Notes: generated from the letters alone by a model not told the origin. A stretch of 64,000 nt of DNA from Lachnospiraceae bacterium (GCA_017480565.1 JAFVAL010000025.1:1-64000); one strand, 5' to 3'. Shown: positions 16,965 to 25,907, counted from the first letter of the stretch. Translations and numbers: made by a program.

Positions 16965-18787
16965 AACAGACAAAATCAATCAAGCAGATTCTCCTCGCCT
17001 TGCTCGCTGTGGTCGTTGTGATTGGCGGAATCATTGGCGTACTCATTTTCCTGGGAAATCGGAACAGTGCGGTCAATGTCTATGCGATGAGCAACCTTGC
17101 GATGGATTCGTACTGGGGCGACCAGGCGGAGACCTACGGTACGGTGCGCTATGACTCGATGCAGGCGGTGTATTTATCCAACACGATGCAGGTGACGGAT
17201 ATTCTTGTTGAAGAAGGCAGTGAAGTCAAGGCGGGGGACCCGCTCATTGCATTTGACACAACGCTGACAGAGATCCAGTTGCAGAAGAAAGAGCTGGAGG
17301 TTCAGGAAGGTGAGCTCGATTTAAAGAGTGCGCAAAAGCGTTTGACGGAGATCAATAAGCTGAAGCCGTCATCAGGCAAACCGACCGTAATTATGCCCAG
17401 CAAGCCTGCGGCGAAGACGCTGCATCCGATTCCGTCGGATCAGCTGCCTTACATCGTAGATGAGTCGAAGGGAACGGAGTCCGATCCTTATGTGATCGTC
17501 GTGGAAGAGCCGGTCAGCTACACGCAGGACTGGATCGAGAAGCTGTTAAAGACCGAGACGACCGTCATCGACGACCCAGAGGAACCGACCACGAATGAGC
17601 CGGAGGAGCCAACAACAGGTGAGCCGGAAGAGCCGACGACGGACGAACAGGAAGAACCGACGACGGACGAACAGGAAGAACCGACGACGGAAGAGATCAC
17701 GACCGAAGAAGTCACGACGGAAGAGATCACAACCGAGGAGGTCACGACCGAGGAAACAACGACTGAGGGCGAGACCGGAGAAGGCGGTGGCGATGACAAC
17801 ACGCCGGCACCGACGCAGGCAGGCTTGAAGGCCAAGGTCATCAAGAAAGACATGGGCACCTGCTATGCAGTGTTCCAGGTCAGAGAAGAAAATGCACTCG
17901 ACGGCCCTGTGATTAAGCAGTGGGGCATGTCATTTACCAAAGAAGAGGACGATACGGTTACCTTTACGATCTTTGAGCCGGACCAGATTTACTTCCCAGT
18001 GGAGGAAGAAGAAGAGCCTGAACCGATCATCATCGATAACGGCAGCGGCTATACTTCCGCGGAGATCCGTGAGATGAAGAAAGAAGCGCAGGATCGCATC
18101 ACACAGCTGGATCTGCAGCTTCGCATGGATAAGGTGGAGCTGGAGCGCATGAAGCTTGAGCTTTCCACGGGCGAGATTACTGCGACGATGGATGGCCGCG
18201 TCAAGAGTGTTCTGACGGAAGACGAAGCCAGAGAGACGAACCAGGCGATCGTTGTTGTCTCCGCAGGCGGCGGTTACATCATCGAGAGCAGTATCGGTGA
18301 ATTTGATCTGGATACGATCTCTGTGGGCGACATGGCGATGATCAACTCCTGGGAGACCGGCGAGATGTGCACAGGCATCGTGGAGTCCGTCTCCGATGTG
18401 CCGACGGAAAACGGCGGTTACTGGGGCGATGGCAACATGAACGCCAGCAACTATGGCGTGAAACTGCGGATTGAGGATGATGTCAATCTCAGAGAATACG
18501 AGATGGTATCCGTAACCTACATGAATCAATCCGGCGGCGGAGAGAACGGGATCTATCTGGAGAATCCGTTCCTCAGAGAGGAAAATGGCCGCAGTTATGT
18601 CTTTGTGCGCGGCGAGGACGGAATGCTTGAGAAGCGTTATGTCCGCTCGGGCAAAAACATCTGGGGCTCCTACACACAGATCCTCTCGGGACTGACCATG
18701 GACGATTTTATTGCATTTCCGTATGGGAGAAATGTCCGCGACGGCGCGAAGACGAACGAAGCGGAGATCTCCGAACTGTACCAGTAG
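16961..18787 (+). CDS. Second efflux adaptor with Thr/Glu-rich insertion
   Basis: A 608-residue adaptor with an N-terminal membrane anchor (about 7-30), first lipoyl half (VEEGSEVKAGDPL) and one coiled-coil arm (about 105-130). A large insertion (about 131-360) follows, with Pro/Thr/Glu repeats such as EEPTTDEQ and TTEEVTTEE. The return coiled-coil arm (about 365-405), second lipoyl half and beta domains complete it. The insertion sits where the hairpin tip of MacA-like proteins normally is. It starts with GTG, preceded by AAAGGAGGAGG and coupled to the ATPase. Having two different adaptors with one pump suggests a hetero-oligomeric adaptor ring or two export targets (inference). Confidence 0.85.
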   Translation: MKQTKSIKQILLALLAVVVVIGGIIGVLIFLGNRNSAVNVYAMSNLAMDSYWGDQAETYGTVRYDSMQAVYLSNTMQVTDILVEEGSEVKAGDPLIAFDTTLTEIQLQKKELEVQEGELDLKSAQKRLTEINKLKPSSGKPTVIMPSKPAAKTLHPIPSDQLPYIVDESKGTESDPYVIVVEEPVSYTQDWIEKLLKTETTVIDDPEEPTTNEPEEPTTGEPEEPTTDEQEEPTTDEQEEPTTEEITTEEVTTEEITTEEVTTEETTTEGETGEGGGDDNTPAPTQAGLKAKVIKKDMGTCYAVFQVREENALDGPVIKQWGMSFTKEEDDTVTFTIFEPDQIYFPVEEEEEPEPIIIDNGSGYTSAEIREMKKEAQDRITQLDLQLRMDKVELERMKLELSTGEITATMDGRVKSVLTEDEARETNQAIVVVSAGGGYIIESSIGEFDLDTISVGDMAMINSWETGEMCTGIVESVSDVPTENGGYWGDGNMNASNYGVKLRIEDDVNLREYEMVSVTYMNQSGGGENGIYLENPFLREENGRSYVFVRGEDGMLEKRYVRSGKNIWGSYTQILSGLTMDDFIAFPYGRNVRDGAKTNEAEISELYQ

Positions 18788-18802
18788 TAAGGGGGTGAGC
18801 GT

Positions 18803-20065
18803 ATGAAAGAAAACATTCGTCTTTCCTTCCAGGGAATCTGGTCTCATAAAATGCGTTCGTTCCTGACGATGCTTGGTATCATCATCGGTATCGCTTCGAT
18901 CATCACGATTGTCTCGACGATCCGAGGAACCAACGAGCAGATCAAGCAGAACCTGATCGGTGCTGGCAACAATGCCGTGGTGGTTCAGGTGTATCAGAAC
19001 GATTACGCGATGGAGTTTCAGTGGACGCAGATCCCGGAAGGGATCAAGCCGATCGATGAGAAAATGCGAAATCATTTGGCCAACATCGAGGGTGCAGCGG
19101 ACGCAAGCCTCTTTACCTCCCGCAACTATCTGGACGGGGTGTATTACAAGAAAACCGCGTTTAACGGAGAGCTCTACGGGATTGATTCGCATTATCTGGA
19201 CATTTACGGGTATGAGTTGAGCTACGGCCGCGGGTTTACGGATGCGGATTACGAGCGCATGACCAAATGTGTTCTGCTCGATCAGAGAGCCGCGTCGACG
19301 ATCTTCTCCGGGGCAAATCCGATCGGAGAGGTCTTGGAGATCCGGGGAGAGCCATTTACCGTGATCGGTGTGGTTGCGATGAATTCCAGTTTCCAGCCGA
19401 CGATTGAGTCGATGCAGGATTACTGGATGTATGCAGAGACAACGTCTGGCAAGATCTTTATGACCAATGCCGCGTGGCCAACGGTCTATAAGTATGATGA
19501 GCCGTACAGTGTGGCGATTCAGGCGAAGACGACCGATGACATGGCAAAGGTTTCGCAGAAGGCCGGCGAACTGCTCACGGCTAATCTGATTCCAGAAGAG
19601 CTTCGGATGTCCAGCCAGATCTCTTATAAGGGCAGAAACCTGATGGAGGATGCGCAGCAGCTGCAGCAGATCACGAACTCGACGAGCCAGCAGCTGATCT
19701 GGATCGCGAGCATCTCGCTTCTGGTCGGTGGTATCGGTGTCATGAACATCATGCTGGTGTCCGTGACGGAGCGTACCAGAGAGATTGGTTTAAAGAAGGC
19801 CATCGGCGCGAGACGCAGCAGAATTCTGGGGCAGTTCTTAACCGAGGCTTCGGTTTTGACGACCATCGGCGGCCTGTTGGGTGTCCTGGCGGGCATCATT
19901 ATGGCGCGGCTGATTTCACAGTTTATGGGTATACCGACGGCGGTCAGTGTGCCTTCGATCATCCTGGCGACGGCGTTCTCCATGGTGATCGGACTGGTCT
20001 TTGGCTTGCTTCCTGCGGTGAAAGCTTCGAAGCTTAACCCGATTGAAGCACTGCGCAGAGAATAA
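18803..20065 (+). CDS. ABC transporter permease (MacB/FtsX type)
   Basis: A 420-residue permease: first membrane helix (about 20-42), MacB-like extracytoplasmic domain (about 45-280), then three helices near 290-310, 340-375 and 380-410, with the conserved TERTREIGLKKAIGARRSRI loop and final KASKLNPIEALRRE. It forms the membrane part of the exporter; substrates of such pumps are often peptides, lipids or drugs. The ribosome site is GGGGGTGAG. It is the last gene of the operon before a hairpin at 20096. Confidence 0.9.
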   Translation: MKENIRLSFQGIWSHKMRSFLTMLGIIIGIASIITIVSTIRGTNEQIKQNLIGAGNNAVVVQVYQNDYAMEFQWTQIPEGIKPIDEKMRNHLANIEGAADASLFTSRNYLDGVYYKKTAFNGELYGIDSHYLDIYGYELSYGRGFTDADYERMTKCVLLDQRAASTIFSGANPIGEVLEIRGEPFTVIGVVAMNSSFQPTIESMQDYWMYAETTSGKIFMTNAAWPTVYKYDEPYSVAIQAKTTDDMAKVSQKAGELLTANLIPEELRMSSQISYKGRNLMEDAQQLQQITNSTSQQLIWIASISLLVGGIGVMNIMLVSVTERTREIGLKKAIGARRSRILGQFLTEASVLTTIGGLLGVLAGIIMARLISQFMGIPTAVSVPSIILATAFSMVIGLVFGLLPAVKASKLNPIEALRRE

Positions 20066-20095
20066 AAAGTTACAAATAGATGATTGCGTTTTTCC

Positions 20096-20122
20096 AAGAG
20101 GGCTTGCCATGCAAGCCCTCTT
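20096..20122 (+). terminator. Terminator of the export operon
   Basis: A perfect 12-bp stem AAGAGGGCTTGC/GCAAGCCCTCTT with a 3-base loop, followed by GTTCTATA. The T tract is poor on the plus strand; on the minus strand it would be followed by GGAAAAACG. Confidence 0.65.
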
Positions 20123-20165
20123 GTTCTATAATAAATACAATATATGAGCAAGGAGCATTTCATTT

Positions 20166-21968
20166 ATGAGATCGAATAAGCAATCTTTGTGGCCGATGTT
20201 ATTAGCCGGCATTGTATTTTTGCTGGTTGGGATCGGCCTGGTAGCCAGTGAAGCAGATTACATTTTTACAGGGGAAGCGACCAACATCAACCAAGCGCTC
20301 AACGACCAGAATCTTGAGGAGTACCACGGCAAGTACATTTCCGTCAACGTGGATGCGGTCATTGATAATTATGCGGAGATGACGCACAGCACGTACGGAA
20401 TTAAGACGGGGTCGGATCAGTACTATCTGATCTGGCTGGATGACGGTTCGATGATCTCCGTCTCGATTCCTGAGAAGAAGACTAGCGGGATCAACCGCGT
20501 GATGGATGAGACGTGGGAATATCTCTCGGGCAACGCCTCTGACTTTACGAATGTGCCGATTCATATCGAGGGGGAACTCAGAGAGATCGGCGGTGATCTA
20601 AAGCAGTATTACCAGGAGTGTCTGGATTATTATGAGATCACGCAAGACGAATATGACATTTATTATTACAACATTGACTGCACTTCATCACGTGGACTTC
20701 TGATTGGAGAGATGTTATTTTTCTTCGCCGTTGGCATTGGGTTGATTGCCCTTTATCTGAATTCCAAGGCAAAGGCAAAGAAGGCACAGCAGCAAGCAGA
20801 GGAGAATTCCTATGAATACTATGCAGGGGCTCAACAGCAGTATCATCAAGCACAGAACAGGGGGCTTATCCTGAGCCTGATCGCGAGGGATCTGTGTTCT
20901 TCGAGGACGGATTTGGCAAGGACGAGCGGCCTGTCGAAGATGTCAGTGACGAATATCGTCGGTGAGCTGATTGAGAGTGGATTTGTGAAAGAGATCGGCG
21001 TGATGGAGGCAGGGACGGCCGGGAGAAATCCGATCCGCCTTGATATTGCCGAGAGTGCGCCGAAGATGATCGGCGTCGTGCTGCGCCGCAATCGCTGCGT
21101 GGGTGTGCGTTGTGACCTGAAGATGAATGTGCTTGCGCAAAAAGAGCATTATTGGCATGGCCATAACAACGCAGAGATCCTGATGGAGAGCATCTGTGAT
21201 CTGATCGACGGGCTGCTGGATGAGTCGGTCATCGGGATCAGTGTTGGTGTCGTCGGACAGCCGGACAGCCGCAAGGGCATGATCTTGCATCCCGCGAACT
21301 TCTACGGGATTACAAATGTGCCGGTCAAGGATTTGTTGGAAGAGAGATATCACCTGCCGGTCTTTGTCGATAACCAGGATTCCGCGGCGGCAACCGGAGA
21401 GATCTACTACGGAGCAGGCAAGAAGTACCAGAACTTCACATTTATTGGCATCGGCTCCGGCATCGGCTCCGGTGTGGTCAGAGACGGACGCGTGGAACAC
21501 AATACGAAAGGCATCGGAACTGAGATCGGGCACATGTCTATCGATTATCGGGGGAAGCGCTGCAACTGTGGCAACCGCGGATGTCTGGAGATGTACTGCG
21601 GCGGCAAGGCGATCGAGGAGAGAGCGCTGGAGCTGACCGGGGAGAGTGCGTCGTTTGCAGAGATCTGTGCGCAGAGTGACGAGCCCATTTACCATAAGAT
21701 CCTGGAGGAGATGATCGATCATCTGGAGATCGGGCTCGTGAACGTGATTAATATCTCGAATCCGGAAGCCATCGTCATCGGCTTTGACGGCGTGCCTTTC
21801 CCTGCGGAGCTGCTTGTTGAGCTGGAAGAGAGGATCAACCGCACCAAGTTTATCGGAGATTATTATCATTGCCCGGTACTTACACCAGGGTATCGGATTG
21901 CAGCTGAGACGATCGGCTGTGCGGCACTGGTCGCAGAACGGCTGTTTTTAGGTGAATTAGGGTTTTAG
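20166..21968 (+). CDS. Membrane protein fused in frame to a ROK-family regulator
   Basis: The frame encodes 600 residues. The first half has two membrane segments (about 10-27 and 188-207) around an extracytoplasmic domain and is not recognised. The second half is a ROK transcription factor: winged helix (about 226-275, SSRTDLARTSGLSKMSVTNI), then a sugar-kinase-like domain with GIGSGIGSGVV and the zinc-type motif CNCGNRGCLEMYC (about 460-472). The junction looks artificial: a proper ROK start with its own AGAGGAG site exists at 20812 in the neighbouring frame, and one extra base near 20856 would restore a standard ROK N-terminus. So this is either two genes joined by a real 1-nt deletion or a sequence error. 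The likely regulatory target is the isomerase gene downstream. Confidence 0.7.
   Translation: MRSNKQSLWPMLLAGIVFLLVGIGLVASEADYIFTGEATNINQALNDQNLEEYHGKYISVNVDAVIDNYAEMTHSTYGIKTGSDQYYLIWLDDGSMISVSIPEKKTSGINRVMDETWEYLSGNASDFTNVPIHIEGELREIGGDLKQYYQECLDYYEITQDEYDIYYYNIDCTSSRGLLIGEMLFFFAVGIGLIALYLNSKAKAKKAQQQAEENSYEYYAGAQQQYHQAQNRGLILSLIARDLCSSRTDLARTSGLSKMSVTNIVGELIESGFVKEIGVMEAGTAGRNPIRLDIAESAPKMIGVVLRRNRCVGVRCDLKMNVLAQKEHYWHGHNNAEILMESICDLIDGLLDESVIGISVGVVGQPDSRKGMILHPANFYGITNVPVKDLLEERYHLPVFVDNQDSAAATGEIYYGAGKKYQNFTFIGIGSGIGSGVVRDGRVEHNTKGIGTEIGHMSIDYRGKRCNCGNRGCLEMYCGGKAIEERALELTGESASFAEICAQSDEPIYHKILEEMIDHLEIGLVNVINISNPEAIVIGFDGVPFPAELLVELEERINRTKFIGDYYHCPVLTPGYRIAAETIGCAALVAERLFLGELGF
20812..20874 (+). 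other. Displaced native start of the ROK gene (frameshifted)
   Basis: ATG at 20812, 7 bases after AGAGGAG, opens a frame reading MNTMQGLNSSIIKHR before hitting a stop at 20872-20874. That is the expected N-terminus of a ROK regulator. Inserting one A at 20854-20858 gives KHRNRGLILSLI, continuous with the rest of the ROK domain. In this sequence the frame makes only 20 residues. Confidence 0.65.
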
Positions 21969-21973
21969 TTTCT

Positions 21974-22004
21974 AAGGTCTATCGCAGGATAGGCCTTTTT
22001 CTTT
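21974..22004 (+). terminator. Terminator after the ROK gene
   Basis: AAGGTCTATC/GATAGGCCTT, 10-bp stem with a GCAG loop, followed by TTTCTTTT. Confidence 0.85.
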
Positions 22005-22014
22005 TGGAAATGTA

Positions 22015-22072
22015 TTGACGGACGCGCAGAGAAAGCATAGGATAGAGGTACAGGTTAGTAAATTCATTTTAC
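22015..22072 (+). promoter_or_regulatory. Promoter and operator-like palindrome of the isomerase gene
   Basis: TTGACG (22015-22020) and TAGGAT (22038-22043) have a 17-base spacer. GTAAATTCATTTTAC (22058-22072) is a near-perfect dyad just after the expected transcription start, the position of a repressor site. The ROK protein encoded upstream is the obvious candidate repressor (inference). Confidence 0.55.
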
Positions 22073-22147
22073 AAATGTGCGTGAAACTAAAAAATGAGTC
22101 AGAAATAGGTTTGTGCTGTGCGAGGACAGGGCATGGAAGGAGTTTGT

Positions 22148-23575
22148 ATGTTAGATGTATTTCGTAACCGCAGAAAGTTAAAAATCGGTATCGCACCGAT
22201 CCGCCGCAACCCTGATAACGGGAAGAATTTCAATCTGAAAGAGGCGATTCTTTATAAGCAGGAGATTGAAGGGTATGTTGTCGGGCATTTCAGCGATGAT
22301 GTTGAGTATGTTTTCATCGATGACGTCTCTGCGGACGGACTTTTATTTGATGTGAAAGGTGCAGAGCGAGTGGCGCACAAGTTCATCACGGAAGGCGTGG
22401 ACGGCGTATTCATCCCGCATGTGAATTTTGGCTGCGAAGAGGCCGCATCCCGGATGTGTAAAATGGTCGGGAAACCGGTGCTTCTTTGGGGTCCGCAGGA
22501 TGATATCAAGGACGATGGTTATCGCTACCGTGACAGCCAGTGCGGCTTATTTGCCACATCGCAGATCTTGGGCTTGTACAAGGTGCCTTTTACTTACATT
22601 CCAAGCTGTCATGTGACGGATGAGAAGTTTAAGGTTGGATTTGAGAAGTTCCTTTCGACGTGTTCAGTTGTGAAGGCTGCGACACACATGCGCATTGGAC
22701 AGGTCAGTGTACGGCCGGGATCCTTTATGACGATGAAAGTCAATGAGGCAGAGCTTCTTGAGAAGTTTGGCATTGAGATTATCCCGATCGCGATGAATGA
22801 CTTAAAGGTGAAGTATGATCAGTACCTAAAAGACCATCCCAAGGAGGTCGCTAAAGAAGTCGCCGAGATGAAGGAGAAGCATTACTTTAATCAGGTGACA
22901 GATGCGCAGGTGCAGACGGTTGTGGTGTTAAAGCGTACATTTGAGCAATGGGCGCTGGAAGAGAATCTGATGGCGATTGCGACGATGTGCTGGGCGCCGA
23001 TGGTGCGTGAGTTTGGCATCTCTGCCTGCTTCATTTTAAGCGAGGTCTGTGACGATGGCCTTCCTTGCATCTGCGAGACCGATATCCTCGGTGCTGTGAC
23101 GGCTGTGCTTACGATGGCTGCCAGCCGTTATGCGGAGCCGATGTTCCTCGCTGACCTGACGATCCGTAACCCGGAAAATGAGAACTCGGAACTTCTGTGG
23201 CACTGCGGTGTATTTGCAAAGACGCTGGCAAGAGACGATACCGAGAAGGATCGTCTGCTGGAGGTGGGTATCCACCACGGTCGGCCGGCTGGCTGCGTCG
23301 GACGCTGGGAGCTGAAGAAGGGAGATATCCGAATCCTTCGTCTCGGCACGAGGGACGGAGAATACTCGCTCTTTATGGGAACGTCTCATGCGATCGATGG
23401 CCCGTACACGAAGGGGTCGTATGTCTGGGTCGAAGTGGATGACTGGGACAAATGGGAAGAGAGGCTCATCTATGGGCCGTATATCCACCACGTGGTGGGG
23501 ACGTATCAGGATGTCGTTCCGGCACTGAAAGAGGCTTGCCGGTACTTAAAGATCAAGCCTGATTTGATGGATTGA
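22148..23575 (+). CDS. L-fucose/L-arabinose isomerase-like protein
   Basis: A 475-residue protein related to the L-fucose/L-arabinose isomerase fold: Rossmann-like N-terminal domains (IGIAPIRRN, GVDGVFIPHVNFGCEE, GKPVLLWGPQDD) and a C-terminal part with SEVCDDGLPCICETDILGA and MFLADLT carrying probable metal ligands. It is likely a sugar isomerase or a family member of unknown substrate. The ATG at 22148 is chosen because GGAAGGAG lies 6 bases upstream; earlier in-frame ATGs would place that site inside the gene. It follows its own promoter and the ROK regulator. Confidence 0.75.
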   Translation: MLDVFRNRRKLKIGIAPIRRNPDNGKNFNLKEAILYKQEIEGYVVGHFSDDVEYVFIDDVSADGLLFDVKGAERVAHKFITEGVDGVFIPHVNFGCEEAASRMCKMVGKPVLLWGPQDDIKDDGYRYRDSQCGLFATSQILGLYKVPFTYIPSCHVTDEKFKVGFEKFLSTCSVVKAATHMRIGQVSVRPGSFMTMKVNEAELLEKFGIEIIPIAMNDLKVKYDQYLKDHPKEVAKEVAEMKEKHYFNQVTDAQVQTVVVLKRTFEQWALEENLMAIATMCWAPMVREFGISACFILSEVCDDGLPCICETDILGAVTAVLTMAASRYAEPMFLADLTIRNPENENSELLWHCGVFAKTLARDDTEKDRLLEVGIHHGRPAGCVGRWELKKGDIRILRLGTRDGEYSLFMGTSHAIDGPYTKGSYVWVEVDDWDKWEERLIYGPYIHHVVGTYQDVVPALKEACRYLKIKPDLMD

Positions 23576-23599
23576 TAAACTCCTTCATATACATGGCAG

Positions 23600-23630
23600 A
23601 TGCGGAGCTTTCGGGCTCCGCATTTGTTTT
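23600..23630 (+). terminator. Terminator after the isomerase gene
   Basis: ATGCGGAGC/GCTCCGCAT, 9-bp stem with a 6-base loop, then TTGTTTTTT. Confidence 0.9.
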
Positions 23631-23667
23631 TTGTGCATTTTTCAGCTGCAGAAAGAGTGATTTCGGC

Positions 23668-23750
23668 AAATTTCCGGAAATATATCACGCAGAAACGATA
23701 AATTTCCAGAAATATATCGAGCAAAAAGGATAAATTTCTTTTTGATTTGA
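23668..23750 (+). repeat. Three operator-like repeats at exact 32-bp spacing
   Basis: AAATTTCCGGAAATATATC (23668), AAATTTCCAGAAATATATC (23700) and the partial AAATTTC (23732) are spaced exactly 32 bp. The first contains the palindrome ATTTCCGGAAAT. The third abuts the -35 box of the next promoter, so the array is probably a protein-binding region. Confidence 0.6.
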
Positions 23751-23774
23751 CATATTTCTTTTCTGTGATATAAT
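23747..23774 (+). promoter_or_regulatory. Promoter of the AAA/nuclease-like gene
   Basis: TTGACA (23747-23752) and TATAAT (23769-23774), both consensus, with a 16-base spacer. Confidence 0.8.
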
Positions 23775-23821
23775 GATGGTACAAGTGATGATGAACAAGT
23801 GATGATGAGAGGAGTATCTTT

Positions 23822-25681
23822 ATGGCGGAAACTATTTCTGTGAGAGAGGCTGCCCTGAAGTGGGGGCTGACGGAGAGAAGAATTGCAGGAATGTGTAGAG
23901 ATGGGAGTATTTTAGGCGCATATAAAGAAGGTAAGACCTGGTATATTCCTGCGGATGCTTCTCGTCCTTTAGATGGAAGAGTCAAAACGGGCGTCTACAA
24001 GTCTGCGCCCCCCAAGAAGAAACTTCCGCTTCCGGTGGGCATCTCTGATTACCGTGTGGCTTCTACACAGTACTATTACGTGGATAAAACACTGATGATC
24101 CGTGATTTTTTGGATGAACGTCCAATGGTATCCTTGTTTACCAGACCAAGAAGATTTGGAAAAACCTTGAATATGGATATGCTGAGAACTTTCTTTGAGA
24201 TTTCGGAGGAAGATACTTCTGTATATTTCAAGGATAAAGCCATTTGGAAGCAGGGGATAGAGTATCGGAGATATCAAGGGAAATATCCGGTGGTCTTTGT
24301 GTCTTTTAAGGATATTAAGTGTGAAAACTGGGCAGAGACATTTGAAAAACTATCAGAAGTGATCGGAAATGAGTACGCCAGACATCGCGTTCTCTTAACT
24401 TCATCTAACTGCAACGAGGTTGATAAAGCATACTTTAAAAAGGTGATGGAGCGTTTGGCAACCTCCGTTGAATTAGAGAGTGCCTTTATGACATTGACAA
24501 AGATGTTGCATGAACACTATCGGATCGCGCCGATCATCATCATTGATGAGTATGATACACCGATTCAACAAGGACATACAAAAGCATTCTATGATCAAGT
24601 GATTCTGTTTATGCGAAATCTGTTTTCAGGAGGTTTCAAAGACAACAAGCATCTCTCTTTTGGCTTTTTGACGGGGATTCTTAGAGTCGCAAAGGAGAGT
24701 ATCTTCAGCGGCTTGAACAATCTGACGATCAACTCTATTCTTGATCGAAAGTACAGCAGCTATTTTGGATTTACAGCAGATGAGGTCAGAAACATGGCTG
24801 CGTACTATGATGCGGCTGACCAATATGATGAACTTTGTGAATGGTATGATGGTTATAAGTTCGGGAATACGGATATCTTTAACCCGTGGTCTGTGATTAA
24901 TTATTTCCGAAATGATTGTCATGCCGGGGCCTATTGGCAAGCCACCGGAAGCAATGAGATCATAGGAGAAGTTCTCTCTGAAGCAGGGCCGGACCTCTAT
25001 GAAAAGCTCCAGGCATTGTTACAAGGGGGATCGTTCCTCACCTATATCGATACGGATGTCATCTATCCGGAGATTCGAAAGAATCCTTCGTCGGTCTATA
25101 GTTTTCTGCTGGTCGCCGGGTATTTAAAGCTTGTAAAAGCGGATTCTACGTATTCAAACGGTGCGATGTGTGAAGTTGCACTCCCTAACAAAGAGATTTC
25201 ATTTGTCTATAAGAAGGAGATTTTAGACCAACTTACAGAAATCGTTCCGCAAGCATCTGCCATCTCTATTCAGGAAGCGCTTTACACCGGAGATGCAGGC
25301 AGCCTAAAAGAACAGATCAGGAGACTTCTGCTGGAGTCGGTCAGCTTTTTTGACACGTCGGATGAAAGCTTCTATCATGGCTTTGTGTTAGGCCTCTGTG
25401 CATTGATGGACAACCGATATTATGTTCGCTCTAACCGAGAATCGGGAGAAGGACGGTTTGATATCCAACTAGTGCCGAAATCAAAAGATTTGCCAGGAAT
25501 CCTGATTGAGATAAAGGCAGGAAAGAAGACAAATCCGAATCTTAAGAACCTTGCAGAAACTGCGCTGCAGCAGATCACAGATCGGCAATACGATACGGAG
25601 CTAAAAACGCTTGGCATCACGAATATCATAAAATACGGCGTAGCCTTTTATGGTAAAGACGTTGAAATCTTGGTGGAATGA
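23822..25681 (+). CDS. AAA-ATPase-like / PD-(D/E)XK (DUF1703) protein
   Basis: A 619-residue protein: a short N-terminal HTH-like segment (about 5-50, with a WYIP strand), an AAA-ATPase-like domain with P-loop-like RPRRFGKTLNM (about 107-117) and Walker B IIIIDEYD (about 240), and a C-terminal PD-(D/E)XK domain with GRFDIQL and LIEIKAGKK (about 540-565). This family is widespread and multi-copy in gut anaerobes; its function is unproven, though a defence or mobile-element link has been suggested. GAGAGGAG precedes the start. It stands alone with its own promoter and terminator. Confidence 0.85.
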   Translation: MAETISVREAALKWGLTERRIAGMCRDGSILGAYKEGKTWYIPADASRPLDGRVKTGVYKSAPPKKKLPLPVGISDYRVASTQYYYVDKTLMIRDFLDERPMVSLFTRPRRFGKTLNMDMLRTFFEISEEDTSVYFKDKAIWKQGIEYRRYQGKYPVVFVSFKDIKCENWAETFEKLSEVIGNEYARHRVLLTSSNCNEVDKAYFKKVMERLATSVELESAFMTLTKMLHEHYRIAPIIIIDEYDTPIQQGHTKAFYDQVILFMRNLFSGGFKDNKHLSFGFLTGILRVAKESIFSGLNNLTINSILDRKYSSYFGFTADEVRNMAAYYDAADQYDELCEWYDGYKFGNTDIFNPWSVINYFRNDCHAGAYWQATGSNEIIGEVLSEAGPDLYEKLQALLQGGSFLTYIDTDVIYPEIRKNPSSVYSFLLVAGYLKLVKADSTYSNGAMCEVALPNKEISFVYKKEILDQLTEIVPQASAISIQEALYTGDAGSLKEQIRRLLLESVSFFDTSDESFYHGFVLGLCALMDNRYYVRSNRESGEGRFDIQLVPKSKDLPGILIEIKAGKKTNPNLKNLAETALQQITDRQYDTELKTLGITNIIKYGVAFYGKDVEILVE

Positions 25682-25706
25682 AGCAAAAAGAACAATGTGT
25701 AAAAGG

Positions 25707-25746
25707 GTTTCTGAAATGCGTTCGCGTGTTTTAGAAACTTTTTTTC
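25707..25746 (+). terminator. Terminator after the AAA/nuclease-like gene
   Basis: GTTTCTGAAATGCG pairs with CGTGTTTTAGAAAC (with G-T wobbles) around a TTCG loop, followed by a run of seven T. Confidence 0.9.
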
Positions 25747-25749
25747 TTC

Positions 25750-25782
25750 TTTAAGCTTCCTTTAAGGTTTGTCCCGTATACT
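25750..25782 (+). promoter_or_regulatory. Activator-type promoter with TTTAAG direct repeat
   Basis: TTTAAG at 25750 and 25761 (11 bp apart, one helical turn) lies just upstream of TATACT (25777-25782), and there is no -35 box. Such spacing is typical of OmpR/PhoB-family response-regulator sites. It would drive the VTC cluster. No two-component genes are in the window. Confidence 0.5.
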
Positions 25783-25907
25783 GACCTCAGCCTCAAGGAA
25801 ATGAGGCGGGAAAATCTGAGCATGAAATGTGAAAGCAGCATTTGAAAAACACAGATTTGACAAAAAGAAACGATAGAATAAAGCAGATTTTAGAGAGGAG
25901 GGTGCAT

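Noticed and set aside
17930..19192. 420-codon minus-strand frame across the adaptor and permease genes
   Set aside because: Composition typical of antisense frames in GC-rich coding DNA, no domain seen, and it crosses the boundary of two well-supported genes.
20943..21869. 308-codon minus-strand frame opposite the ROK domain
   Set aside because: Antisense to an intact ROK kinase-like domain and lacks any ribosome site.
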